This document shows positions 50,933-59,400 of a DNA stretch of 64,000 nt, piece by piece. Under the pieces are notes generated by a model that was not told the DNA's origin, searched no databases, and worked only from the letters and a program-made list of their open reading frames with translations. The stretch spans positions 1 to 64,000 of the forward strand of contig JABJJN010000053.1 in the NCBI GenBank assembly GCA_018660835.1, given 5' to 3'. The position numbers and the translations under genes are program-made. This DNA comes from Gemmatimonadota bacterium (lineage in GTDB: Bacteria; Latescibacterota; UBA2968; UBA8231). Position 1 is the first letter of the stretch, and each line of letters starts with the position of its first letter.

Positions 50933-52023
50933 GTCTGACTGTTGGTCTCATCAATGGCTCCGAGCAAGCCGTCGATCTGATCATCTGTGCCGATAGAAAT
51001 TCGCAAACAATCAGTCAACCGCGGCTGACCATCGAGGTAGCGAACCAGATAGCCCCTGTCCTTGAGACCCTCATAGAGGGGCCTTGCATCGCCAGGCTGA
51101 TCAGGTCCGGCTGGCAAGCGGGCAAGAACGAAATTCGCCTGTGACTCCCATACAAAGAAATCACGTTGCCGAAGTTGCTGCGCGAGTCGTTCGCGGGTCG
51201 CCACGACGCGCCTGGCGTGATCGTGCATCGATCCAATGTCATCGAGTGCAGCCTCTGCAGCAACCAGACTCAGGCTGCTGACATTGTAGTGCTCTTTTAC
51301 CTTCCACAGCCCTGCTATGATCTCCGGACTCGCAAAGGCGAATCCGACACGAATGCCGGCCAGTGAAAATGACTTGGATAGGGTGCGTGTCACAATCACA
51401 TGTTTGTGCTTGCGAGCCACACCGATCGCCTGGTGCTGGGAGAAGTCGACATAGGCCTCATCGATGACGAGAATACCACTCACACGCTGTGCCAGTTCAT
51501 CGAGTTGATCGATGGAAAGTCCGATTCCGGTTGGCGAATTGGGGTTCGCCAGCAACGTAACACGTGCATCTTCCTGGACCAGATCGTCTAACGGGAGATT
51601 GAAGTCATGATCCAGAGGTACAGGGACGCCGACTGCGTCCTGCAGGGCGATGAGTTTATCGTAGTAGGGGTACGTCGGTGTCGGGAAGACGACTCGGTCG
51701 CCCGGTCCGGCAAAACACCGCAGGATCACGTTGAGCAGTTCGTCAGAGCCATTGCCGATGACGAAGTTTTCAGCAGGCGCTCCAAGTATATTGCTGAGTC
51801 GAGATCTTACGCCGCTGGCGCCCGCATCAGGATACTTTCGCAGGTCCTGGGTAACGCTCTCGCGTATCGTTTCCAATATCTTCGGCGAAGGCGGATAGGG
51901 GTTTTCGTTCGTGTTGAGCTTGATGACCTGTCCCTGGCGAGGTTGTTCGCCGGGAATGTATCCGGTCATTCGATCAATGTGGTCAAGAAATTTTGGCTGG
52001 TTCGGCATCGGTGACTCAGGCAT
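50929..52023 (-). CDS. hisC: Histidinol-phosphate aminotransferase
   Basis: This 364-residue PLP enzyme of fold type I converts imidazole-acetol phosphate to histidinol phosphate with glutamate. Motifs: VIKLNTNENPYPPSPK, IGNGSDELLNVILRCF, FPTPTYPYY, LLANPNSPTG, ILVIDEAYVDF, the PLP Lys217 in TRTLSKSFSLAG, and RVGFAFA. No other his gene is nearby, so it may also act on aromatic amino acids, as some HisC proteins do. I chose the ATG at 52023; 52008 is possible. Longer starts would run into the opposite-strand small gene. It shares its stop palindrome with the converging SwrB-like gene. Confidence 0.9.
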   Translation of the reverse strand: MPESPMPNQPKFLDHIDRMTGYIPGEQPRQGQVIKLNTNENPYPPSPKILETIRESVTQDLRKYPDAGASGVRSRLSNILGAPAENFVIGNGSDELLNVILRCFAGPGDRVVFPTPTYPYYDKLIALQDAVGVPVPLDHDFNLPLDDLVQEDARVTLLANPNSPTGIGLSIDQLDELAQRVSGILVIDEAYVDFSQHQAIGVARKHKHVIVTRTLSKSFSLAGIRVGFAFASPEIIAGLWKVKEHYNVSSLSLVAAEAALDDIGSMHDHARRVVATRERLAQQLRQRDFFVWESQANFVLARLPAGPDQPGDARPLYEGLKDRGYLVRYLDGQPRLTDCLRISIGTDDQIDGLLGAIDETNSQT

Positions 52024-52090
52024 AGGTAAGTGGTTATGAACCAAACTGACTGGCTGTTTGCACAATGTCAACGCCGCACGTGGGGCTTCG

Positions 52091-52363
52091 ATGAGTGACA
52101 TTCTGCTGACGAATAGACAGATCCGCTTGCTGATGACGTGGTCAGCGTCGAGGGAGCTGTTCCCAGACGAGGAGCGGGTTCGACGCAAGTTGAAGTTGGC
52201 TCTGGAGGAGAATCGCACGCCGACGCTGAGTCGAATACAGATTAAGATCCTGTTCGCCTGGGCAGAACAATGGTGGGGAAGTCACTATGGTGGCGGCGAG
52301 GTCGTGAATCCGGATGAAGAGGCAATCCTGAGAAAAATCCGGGCCGCTCTCGGCTGGGATTGA
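52091..52363 (+). CDS. Small helical protein with two-fold internal repeat, function unknown
   Basis: I do not recognise this 90-residue protein. It is rich in amphipathic helices with two similar halves: LTNRQIRLLMTWSAS...PDEERVRRKLKLAL and LSRIQIKILFAWAEQ...PDEEAILRKIRAAL. The shared pattern is QI-basic-(I/L)-L-x2-W, then PDEE and RK(L/I)-basic-x-AL. That strongly suggests an ancestral duplication and makes the frame credible as a real gene. It has no membrane segment. It is divergent from hisC and ends 3 bp from the converging relA/spoT stop. Weak purine-rich sequence precedes the ATG. Confidence 0.65.
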   Translation: MSDILLTNRQIRLLMTWSASRELFPDEERVRRKLKLALEENRTPTLSRIQIKILFAWAEQWWGSHYGGGEVVNPDEEAILRKIRAALGWD

Positions 52364-52366
52364 TAC

Positions 52367-54607
52367 TCAGTACGTTGGGGCAGGAGGATCGACGGCATGC
52401 GATTCGTCGACCCTTGTTACTTCCATGACTCCCTCGATCGCCTGCAGCAGGCTGATCATACTGTGTAGCTGACGTGTGTTGTGGACATCAATCCAGAATG
52501 TTTCCTCAGCTACGTGGGTAACTGTCTTGGTCGCACAGCTGACGATATTGGCACCCGTGTCAGAGATGACTCTGGTGATGTCCGACAAGAAATACTTCCT
52601 ATCGTTGCCACGAATACGCATCTGAACTGTGAATGCCTTGTCCTCGTCAATATCCCACTCGACGGTCATCAGTCGCTCTGGATCTTCGGCCAGATCAGAC
52701 AGATTCGGACAATCCGTTCGGTGTACGGAGATACCACGGCCTCTTGTCACCAGGCCGATAATTGGATCTCCCGGGATGGGGGTACAGCATTTGCCAAAGT
52801 GGATCATCATATGGTGCATGCCCTGAATCCGGATCCCGCGCTCGTCCCGGGTTGCAGGTCGCACACGCCGCTGGGGACGATCGGGGACGAGCTGATTGGC
52901 GACGCGACTGACCGATAGGTCGCCGCTGCCGATTCCGGCATACAGATGCTCGGTATCTGCGAGGCCAAAATCGCTGGCCAATTCTTCCAGTGTTTCGTTC
53001 TTGGCGCTGTGTTGGTATTTCTTCAGCTCCCGCTCCAGGATCTCCTGACCAAGGCGGACGCTCTCAGCATACTGCTCCTCCTTAAACCATCGTCGAATCG
53101 ATTGGCGAGCCTTGGCTGTCTGCACGACATCAAGCCATGTCTGATTTGGTTTCTGACGTGCAGAGGTGATGATCTGTACTGTGTCTCCACTCTGCAGGGA
53201 CGCGCTCAATGGGACGACCTGGCCATTCACCTTTGCCGTGAGGCAGTGGAAGCCAATGTCTGTGTGAATCGCAAAGGCAAAGTCCAAGGGAGTCGCGTCA
53301 TTTGGTAATTGATGAAGATCACCCTTGGGTGTGAAAACAAAGATTTCATCCTGAAACAACTCAATCTTCAGGCTCTCCATAAATTCGGCCGGCTCTGTCG
53401 CATCTCGTTGCCAATCGAGGACCTGCCGAAGCCAGTTCATTTGCTGGTCGAGTTCGCCACTCTCGTGCCGGGTCTCACCTGACTTATAGCGCCAGTGTGC
53501 GGCGATACCAATCTCAGCTGTATGGTGCATTTCCCACGTTCGGATCTGAACTTCCACTGGCATACCTCGCGGGCCGATGACGGCGGTATGCAGGGACTGG
53601 TACATATTCGTTTTGGGTGTGGCGATATAGTCTTTGAAGCGATCCGGAATGGGGCGAAATAGAGTGTGAACCAGACCGAGCGTGTGGTAGCATTCCCGGA
53701 CCGTGCCGACGGTGATCCTCGCAGCCGTCAGATCGTAGATCTCTTCAAAGGGTTTCTTGCGGGTGCGCATCTTGTTGAAGATGCTGAAGAAATTCTTGGC
53801 TCGGCCGGTGATGTCAGCCTCGATACCATTGGTCTCCAACTCTTGGGCAAGGGGCGTCCTGAATTCTTCGATCAGCGCCTCGCGTTCATCGCGCCTCATG
53901 GCGACCTTGTCGCGAACCTCTCCGTAAATCTCAGGCTCGAGATACTTCAGGCTGCGATCTTCCAGTTCCCAACGAATTCGCGCCAAACCAAGGCGATGAG
54001 CCAGCGGGGCATATACTTCAATGGTCTCATGAGAAATCCGCTTCTGCTGGTCGGCGTCGAGAGCGTCCAGTGTTCGCATGTTGTGTAATCGATCGGCGAA
54101 CTTGATGAGGATGACACGGATGTCCTCCACCATCGACAGCAACATCTTGCGGTACGTCTCAGCCTGCCGAGCTTCTCGACTTTCGTAGCGGAATCGTTCA
54201 ATTTTCGTGACACCGTCAATCAGTGCCGTGATTTTGGGTCCGAAGTCTGCGCCAATCTGCTCGGCGTCAAGAGTGGTATCTTCCAGCACATCGTGAAGCA
54301 GGCCGGCTGCCACAGTCGTTGAGTCGAGACGCAGTTGCGCAAGGATTCGTGCAACCTCAACGCAATGTTGTAAGAAAGGCTCACCCGAACGGCGGATCTG
54401 ACCATGATGGGCACGATCAGCTGCGTGATAGGCGCGTATGATGAGTTCGAAATCGGCTGCTTCGTTGCTCGAGGCAACTTCGATCAGCAACATCTGCAAT
54501 TGCAGATGGTCGCTTGCGTCCTCAAGTAAATCGTCGAGGCGTGGCGACACGGATTCACCCGTATCGGGCCTGTTACTCAGGGGGGGAGATGTGAGATGAC
54601 TTTCCAT
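52367..54607 (-). CDS. Bifunctional (p)ppGpp synthetase/hydrolase, RelA/SpoT family
   Basis: This 746-residue enzyme makes and breaks the alarmone (p)ppGpp. Order: HD hydrolase domain (HGQIRRSGEPFLQHCVEVARI, His105-Asp106 in GLLHDVLEDT, FADRLHNMRTL), synthetase domain (about residues 225-350, KNFFSIFNKMRTRKKPFEEIYDL, YIATPKTNMYQSLHTAVIGP), TGS domain (VFTPKGDLHQLPNDATPLDFA), a helical/zinc-finger-like part (GKCCTPIPGDPIIGLVTRGRGI) and a C-terminal ACT domain. Both catalytic sites appear intact, so it is a long bifunctional Rel. It is transcribed alone or with the upstream coiled-coil gene. Confidence 0.95.
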   Translation of the reverse strand: MESHLTSPPLSNRPDTGESVSPRLDDLLEDASDHLQLQMLLIEVASSNEAADFELIIRAYHAADRAHHGQIRRSGEPFLQHCVEVARILAQLRLDSTTVAAGLLHDVLEDTTLDAEQIGADFGPKITALIDGVTKIERFRYESREARQAETYRKMLLSMVEDIRVILIKFADRLHNMRTLDALDADQQKRISHETIEVYAPLAHRLGLARIRWELEDRSLKYLEPEIYGEVRDKVAMRRDEREALIEEFRTPLAQELETNGIEADITGRAKNFFSIFNKMRTRKKPFEEIYDLTAARITVGTVRECYHTLGLVHTLFRPIPDRFKDYIATPKTNMYQSLHTAVIGPRGMPVEVQIRTWEMHHTAEIGIAAHWRYKSGETRHESGELDQQMNWLRQVLDWQRDATEPAEFMESLKIELFQDEIFVFTPKGDLHQLPNDATPLDFAFAIHTDIGFHCLTAKVNGQVVPLSASLQSGDTVQIITSARQKPNQTWLDVVQTAKARQSIRRWFKEEQYAESVRLGQEILERELKKYQHSAKNETLEELASDFGLADTEHLYAGIGSGDLSVSRVANQLVPDRPQRRVRPATRDERGIRIQGMHHMMIHFGKCCTPIPGDPIIGLVTRGRGISVHRTDCPNLSDLAEDPERLMTVEWDIDEDKAFTVQMRIRGNDRKYFLSDITRVISDTGANIVSCATKTVTHVAEETFWIDVHNTRQLHSMISLLQAIEGVMEVTRVDESHAVDPPAPTY

Positions 54608-54622
54608 GGCGGACTCGGGCCC

Positions 54623-54651
54623 AATATACTCAGATCACGCCCATGGACCAA
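54623..54651 (-). promoter_or_regulatory. Possible promoter of the RelA/SpoT gene with very short leader
   Basis: On the minus strand, TTGGTC (54651-54646) and TATATT (54628-54623) are 17 bp apart. The second box matches TATAAT at 5 of 6 bases, the first only half. A start near 54616 would leave a leader of about nine bases, consistent with the lack of a ribosome site before the ATG at 54607. Confidence 0.3.
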
Positions 54652-54834
54652 TCGAAAGTTGCCCTAAGCGGAAGTTCCCACACATAGTTACGACCAAACA
54701 GTGTCTATCTGAAACAGCTCGCAGAGGGGGAGGCCAGAGACACAGGTATTCATGGTCGTCACCCCATTGGTCTACACCGACAACAGGAGGCTCGTTATCG
54801 ACAGAGCAAATGTAGGTTGGAAGCTTTTCAGCGT

Positions 54835-55149
54835 TCAGCCGTCGAGGCCCTCTTCCAACTCACTGAGTGGGAAGTCAGGCTCCGGTACGGTGATCTCGCG
54901 TTCGCGAAGGCGCGGGCCGAGCGCTTTGATGTCGCCTCGTAGTCGACGAATCCCGTGAGTGAGACTCGTCTGCTGGTTGCTCAACTCGGTTTCCTGTTCA
55001 TCGAGTCGCTCGCCTTCGGCGCGAACATCTCGAAGGGCCATATTCTTGATGGAGATCGCCTGCTTCATGCGCAGGATCTTGCTGGAACACAGATACTGAA
55101 TCAGCAAGGCGCCACAAATACAGACGACGGTGGTAATCCACCAGACCAT
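54835..55149 (-). CDS. Small membrane-anchored coiled-coil protein
   Basis: I do not recognise this 104-residue protein. It starts with a membrane helix (about residues 2-20, rich in Val, Ile and Cys) followed by a long coiled coil (about 25-85; LRDVRAEGERLDEQETELSNQ) and a short acidic tail (FPLSELEEGLDG). GAAAGGG lies shortly before the ATG at 55149, which I prefer to a start 12 codons earlier. Its layout resembles phage-shock PspB-type small proteins, but no specific match is claimed. It is upstream of relA/spoT on the same strand, with 227 bp between them. Confidence 0.6.
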   Translation of the reverse strand: MVWWITTVVCICGALLIQYLCSSKILRMKQAISIKNMALRDVRAEGERLDEQETELSNQQTSLTHGIRRLRGDIKALGPRLREREITVPEPDFPLSELEEGLDG

Positions 55150-55297
55150 CGAAGCCCTTTCAACCGGATGTCGACCGCTGCTCAAAGTCGCACACTCGCA
55201 ACGACTCGCGGTGGTAGGTTAGTTCAACGCTCTCAACAAGATACGCCCAGATCAACTGCCGGAGAATCATAGCTATGCCCTCAGAGAGTGTCAAGTG

Positions 55298-55714
55298 ATG
55301 TCGCGTCCGATTCTCCGGCGAGCACCGGGGACCGTGGCGGACGCGTTGCTGGTGGTTAGCTGGCTGATTCTGGCTGCTTGGAGTCTCTACGCGCAGCCCG
55401 GAAGTGCTCAGCAGGGACCGTTGCGGCTGATCGTGTGGAGTAACGGCTCCGAGCACCAGGTAATGCTGGCACAAGATCAGCTGCCTCAGCAACTGAGCTT
55501 CGAAGGTCCTGTCGGTCTCACCATCGTCGATATTGCGCCAGGGAAAGCACGGGTCCTCGCCTCACCATGCAGTCAGCAGATCTGTCGACTCAGTGGCTGG
55601 TTGTCCAGCGCCGGTGATGTCGCCGCGTGTGTGCCAAATCGTCTGGTAGCCCGCGTCGTTGGGCGTCGCGAAAACCAGCCGGAGCAGATCCGTGTCGATG
55701 GAATCTCCCGATGA
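55298..55714 (+). CDS. NusG domain II-type exported protein
   Basis: This 138-residue protein has an N-terminal hydrophobic helix (about residues 17-33) and a NusG-II/DUF-type beta domain with the pattern SPCSQQICRLSGWLSSAGDVAACVPNRLVARV. The spaced Cys residues (Cys-x5-Cys ... Cys-x-Pro-Asn) are characteristic of this family, which resembles the second domain of some NusG proteins but is extracytoplasmic. It overlaps the Gx-transporter gene by 4 bp (ATGA), a pairing seen in many anaerobes. Its precise role is unknown. Confidence 0.85.
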   Translation: MSRPILRRAPGTVADALLVVSWLILAAWSLYAQPGSAQQGPLRLIVWSNGSEHQVMLAQDQLPQQLSFEGPVGLTIVDIAPGKARVLASPCSQQICRLSGWLSSAGDVAACVPNRLVARVVGRRENQPEQIRVDGISR

Positions 55715-56211
55715 CAACCCGTCAACTGACCCGTCTGGCCCTACTGGCAGCCCTGGCACTGATTCTGTTCGTCCTCGAAGTGGCCATACCGCGCCCACTG
55801 CCATGGATGAAAATCGGTCTCGGGAACACAGCTGTTCTGATCGCCCTCGTAATGTTCGACTGGCGGTCAGCTGCTGCAGTGATGCTGATCAAGGTTCTGG
55901 TCGGGAGCCTTGTGACCGGCGCATTCGGCGGCCCCAGTTTCGTTCTCGCCGCAGGATCAAGTGTCGCCAGTCTGGTTCTGATGGCAACAAGCCTGAGTCT
56001 TGGTGAACGTTGGCTGAGTATCCTTGGGCTCAGCGTCGTGGGAGCCTGCGTGCACCAGGTCAGCCAACTATGCATCGCATCCGTCTATCTCGGCCACGAT
56101 GGTCTGTGGGGTTTGTTGCCCCTGTTTATCGTCAGCGGCGTTATTGCGGGCTCGATGACAGGTCTCGTCGCCTACTTCGCCTGCCGTCAACTGCAGGGGG
56201 TACAGGCCTGA
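55711..56211 (+). CDS. Gx transporter family membrane protein
   Basis: This 166-residue integral membrane protein has five to six hydrophobic helices with conserved ECF-S-like features: PLPWMKIGLGNTAVLIALVMF, LIKVLVGSLVTGAFGGPSF and VLAAGSSVASLVLM. The family (sometimes annotated as heptaprenyl diphosphate synthase component I) is regularly paired with a NusG-II protein and prenyl or FMN-linked redox genes. The ATG at 55711 overlaps the previous stop. Substrate is unknown; quinone or isoprenoid-related uptake is only a guess from neighbours in other genomes. Confidence 0.85.
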   Translation: MTTRQLTRLALLAALALILFVLEVAIPRPLPWMKIGLGNTAVLIALVMFDWRSAAAVMLIKVLVGSLVTGAFGGPSFVLAAGSSVASLVLMATSLSLGERWLSILGLSVVGACVHQVSQLCIASVYLGHDGLWGLLPLFIVSGVIAGSMTGLVAYFACRQLQGVQA

Positions 56212-56440
56212 TGGGGATGCCAAACAGAGGGCAAAGTGTATTCCAAGATCTCTTTCTCGCCCTTGACCGCAAGGGCTCGTGTCCCTTTAATGGCGCCGCC
56301 ACGCACGGCGCCAGGATTCTGGCACCTGTGCGTCGATGAGGATTCGGAGGCAGAGCGTTCCTATCGTATCTTCCCCCAGTGTTCGTGACTGTGTTCGTGC
56401 GGTCGGTCCCTAGTCTGCTCACCTGTTTCAACGACGACTA
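56212..56440 (+). other. Intergenic region before the M28-like/FtsX fusion gene, with a GC-rich dyad
   Basis: The 229-bp gap contains TGGCGCC and GGCGCCA (about 56290-56312), a perfect 7-bp inverted repeat with a 9-base spacer but no T run, so it is probably not an intrinsic terminator. No clear promoter boxes or gene were found. Confidence 0.4.
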
Positions 56441-59400
56441 ATGCAACAACTGCGATTCTCAGGCGGTCGGGCAACACGTGCAATGCTGGCACTCGTGACG
56501 ATTCTGTTCACGACCAGTGGCACTATGGCCAGTGTCAACTACGAAGAGTTACGAGCCCTTGCACCCGAGTCGAGACTGCGCGAGACCATTGGCTATCTGG
56601 CTGGCCTCGAGTCCCGTGTTACCGGCTATCCCGGTGCTGAACAGGCGGCATTGTTTGTACAGCAACAATTCCGGGATATCGGACTCGACGATATCACCTT
56701 CCACAAGTACGACGTCTCGGTTCCCATCGAGAAGAGCGGCTATCTCCAGATCGAAGGTGATAGACAGCGATTGGAGCTACATGGTCTGTGGCCAAATCTC
56801 GTGCGCACGTCCACCCTTCCCGATGGCGGTCTGGATGGGCGTCTACTATACGGTCGCAGTGGTGAGTATGAAGATCTGGATGGGCTCGATGTAGAAGGCG
56901 CCGTGGTGTTGCTGGATTTCAACTCTGGCGACAACTGGCTCAACTGTGCCTATCTGGGCGCATCGGCTGTCGTCTTCTCAGAGCCTGATTCGACTGTCTA
57001 TCTGGAAGGGGAACGCAAGTTTCTCACCATGCCCCTGGACCTGCCTCGTTTCTGGGTGTCTTCAGCCGCGGGTGACCGCTTGCGTGACGCTGCCATGGGG
57101 GGGGAGGGGCGTGTCCATCTGGAATACAGAATGGACTGGGAGCGCCAACCTGCCTGGAATGTCATGGGCTTCATTCCCGGATACGATCCGCTACTACAAC
57201 ATGATGTGATCGTCATCGAGTCCTACTATGATGCCATGTCCGTTGTTCCCGCCTTGGCGCCGGGGGCCGAACAGGCGGCAGGGATCACCGGGTTGCTGGA
57301 ACTGGCGCACTACTTCCGCGCTCATCCACCTGCCAGATCAGTCGTATTCCTGGCCACCTCGGCCCACCATCTGGCGATGCGCGGGATCGACGATTTCATC
57401 CAGCGCTATCTACGTGACGAGGATCCATTCATCGATAGAATGGTGATTCGCCGGATCGTGGAAGCCTCTCTCGCCCGTGGCTACATCACCGAGCAGCCCG
57501 ATGGCATCAGCTATGCCATCGGTAAGCAGACTTTCACTGGCAAGGAAGGTCTGATTCGTCATGTCGCCGACGAGGACACCGTACTTGTACGCAAGATTCT
57601 GACCTCTGCTCTAGCAGACCGGGAAGCGATGATTCAACCCCACGGTGCTGGGTTGGACCTGATCGTGCGTGACGGGGAGGACACACGAACCGAGAATTTT
57701 GACGATGAAGCGGAATTGGCGCATGCGCTGATCGAGGATGAGGATCTACGCCTGGCCTTCTATCGCAGTTGGGTCGATCCGAAAGTTGATTCCCTCGATG
57801 TAAAGCTGTTCGTCAGTCTTGATCTTTCGTCGCAGACCGATGAACTGGGCATCTGGAACAGCAATTCCAGTTTTTACTACAAGAGATACTTCGCGCCTTT
57901 TGGTAAGAACTTCATGCGTTATTCGCGTCAGGTCAGCCGTGAGTTGGGCTATACCTTCCGCGATGTTCTCGTCAACGGCATCAGCCCCGAGGGGGGCAAG
58001 AGCTGGGAGACCTTCGTTCCCGGTGAGATCTCCGTGAACAGTGAGCTTGTGTTGACGACGGGTACACCAGCGTTGGCATTTGTAACTGTCAATGACGCAC
58101 GATTTCTTGTTGATACGCCTCTGGATCGACCCGAGATGGTCAATTATGACAATCTTGGTCGGCAGATCAGGGCCCTGGCGGGCATGTTCCACATGGCGTT
58201 GGAAGATCCCGAGTTGTTTCCTGATTTCAAGATGCGCCTGAAGGATACGTTGCGGTCTCTGAAGGCGAAGACGATGGTCTTCCCGCGGCGCAGTATTGTC
58301 CCCGATTTGGCCCGGACCGGCGCTGTTGCCGTCGTCCGCAATGGCAAGAAGAAGTCCTATAAGGGCGTGCGGGGAGAATACTTCGAAGTCGTTGACGAAC
58401 AAGGTGCTTTCTACGTCAACCGCTTGCGCGTGAATCAGGTCCAGATCGAAGGATACTACATGGATCCGGCAACGGGTCGAATCACCTATGCCCCAGATCG
58501 TGGGATTCAGGGTGACGAATCGTATCCGATGCTGATCAAAATGGACTGGCGCGACAAAGAGTGGATGGTCGTGTTGTTCCCCTGCGAGGCCTACAACTTC
58601 TACGATATCGTGGATCCACGATATCTGACGAAATTGTCACAGGTGACCGTCTTTGATGAGACCAATACGGCGCCTGTCGAATATGGCTACACAATTGGCG
58701 AGGGACCCTCCGCCAAAGACGAACCTGTAGGCGTCATGTTTGCCCGTCCTGGTGCCAGGTTGAAAATGGGGCTCGGGGCAGGTTTGCTCGGTTTTCGCTC
58801 GCTCCTGTTGAACTCAACATCAGCTGATAGCAAGCAACTGGCTCTGGGCGCTGGTTATACGATAGAGCCGCAGACGAACTTTGCCCGGACTTCCTACCTG
58901 GCAGCCAGGGATATGTGGACGCTGGACGAAGCCCGGATGCAAGAGCTCAAGAGCTTTGCCATCGAGAATCAGCGCTTGAACAATCTCCACGACCGGGCAC
59001 GAGAAGAGCTGGATCAAGCCGAGGCGGCCTTGGCGACGCGTACGTGGAGCGGATTTGTGCGCCACACGAGATCGGCGATCGGACTCGAGTCTCGTGCCTA
59101 TCCGGATGTGAAGGCCACTCAGAATGATGTAATTCAGGGCATCATTTTCTTCATGGCCCTCGTCTTGCCCTGCGCTTACTTCACCGAGCGCCTGTTGTTC
59201 ACCGCAGCAACGATCCGTAATCAGATTCTGGGTTTTTCGGCAGTATTTCTGGTCATCTGGATGATCCTTTCCGTTGTCCACCCTGCCTTCGAACTGTCGA
59301 ATCCTTTCGTGATTCTGTTGGCCTTTGTCATCCTTGTTCTGGCTGTTCTTGTGATGTCGATTATCTCGGGTCGATTTAACGAGCAGATGAAGAAGCTGCG

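Noticed and set aside
56290..56312. TGGCGCC/GGCGCCA dyad as a terminator of the Gx-transporter unit
   Set aside because: No T tract follows the stem.
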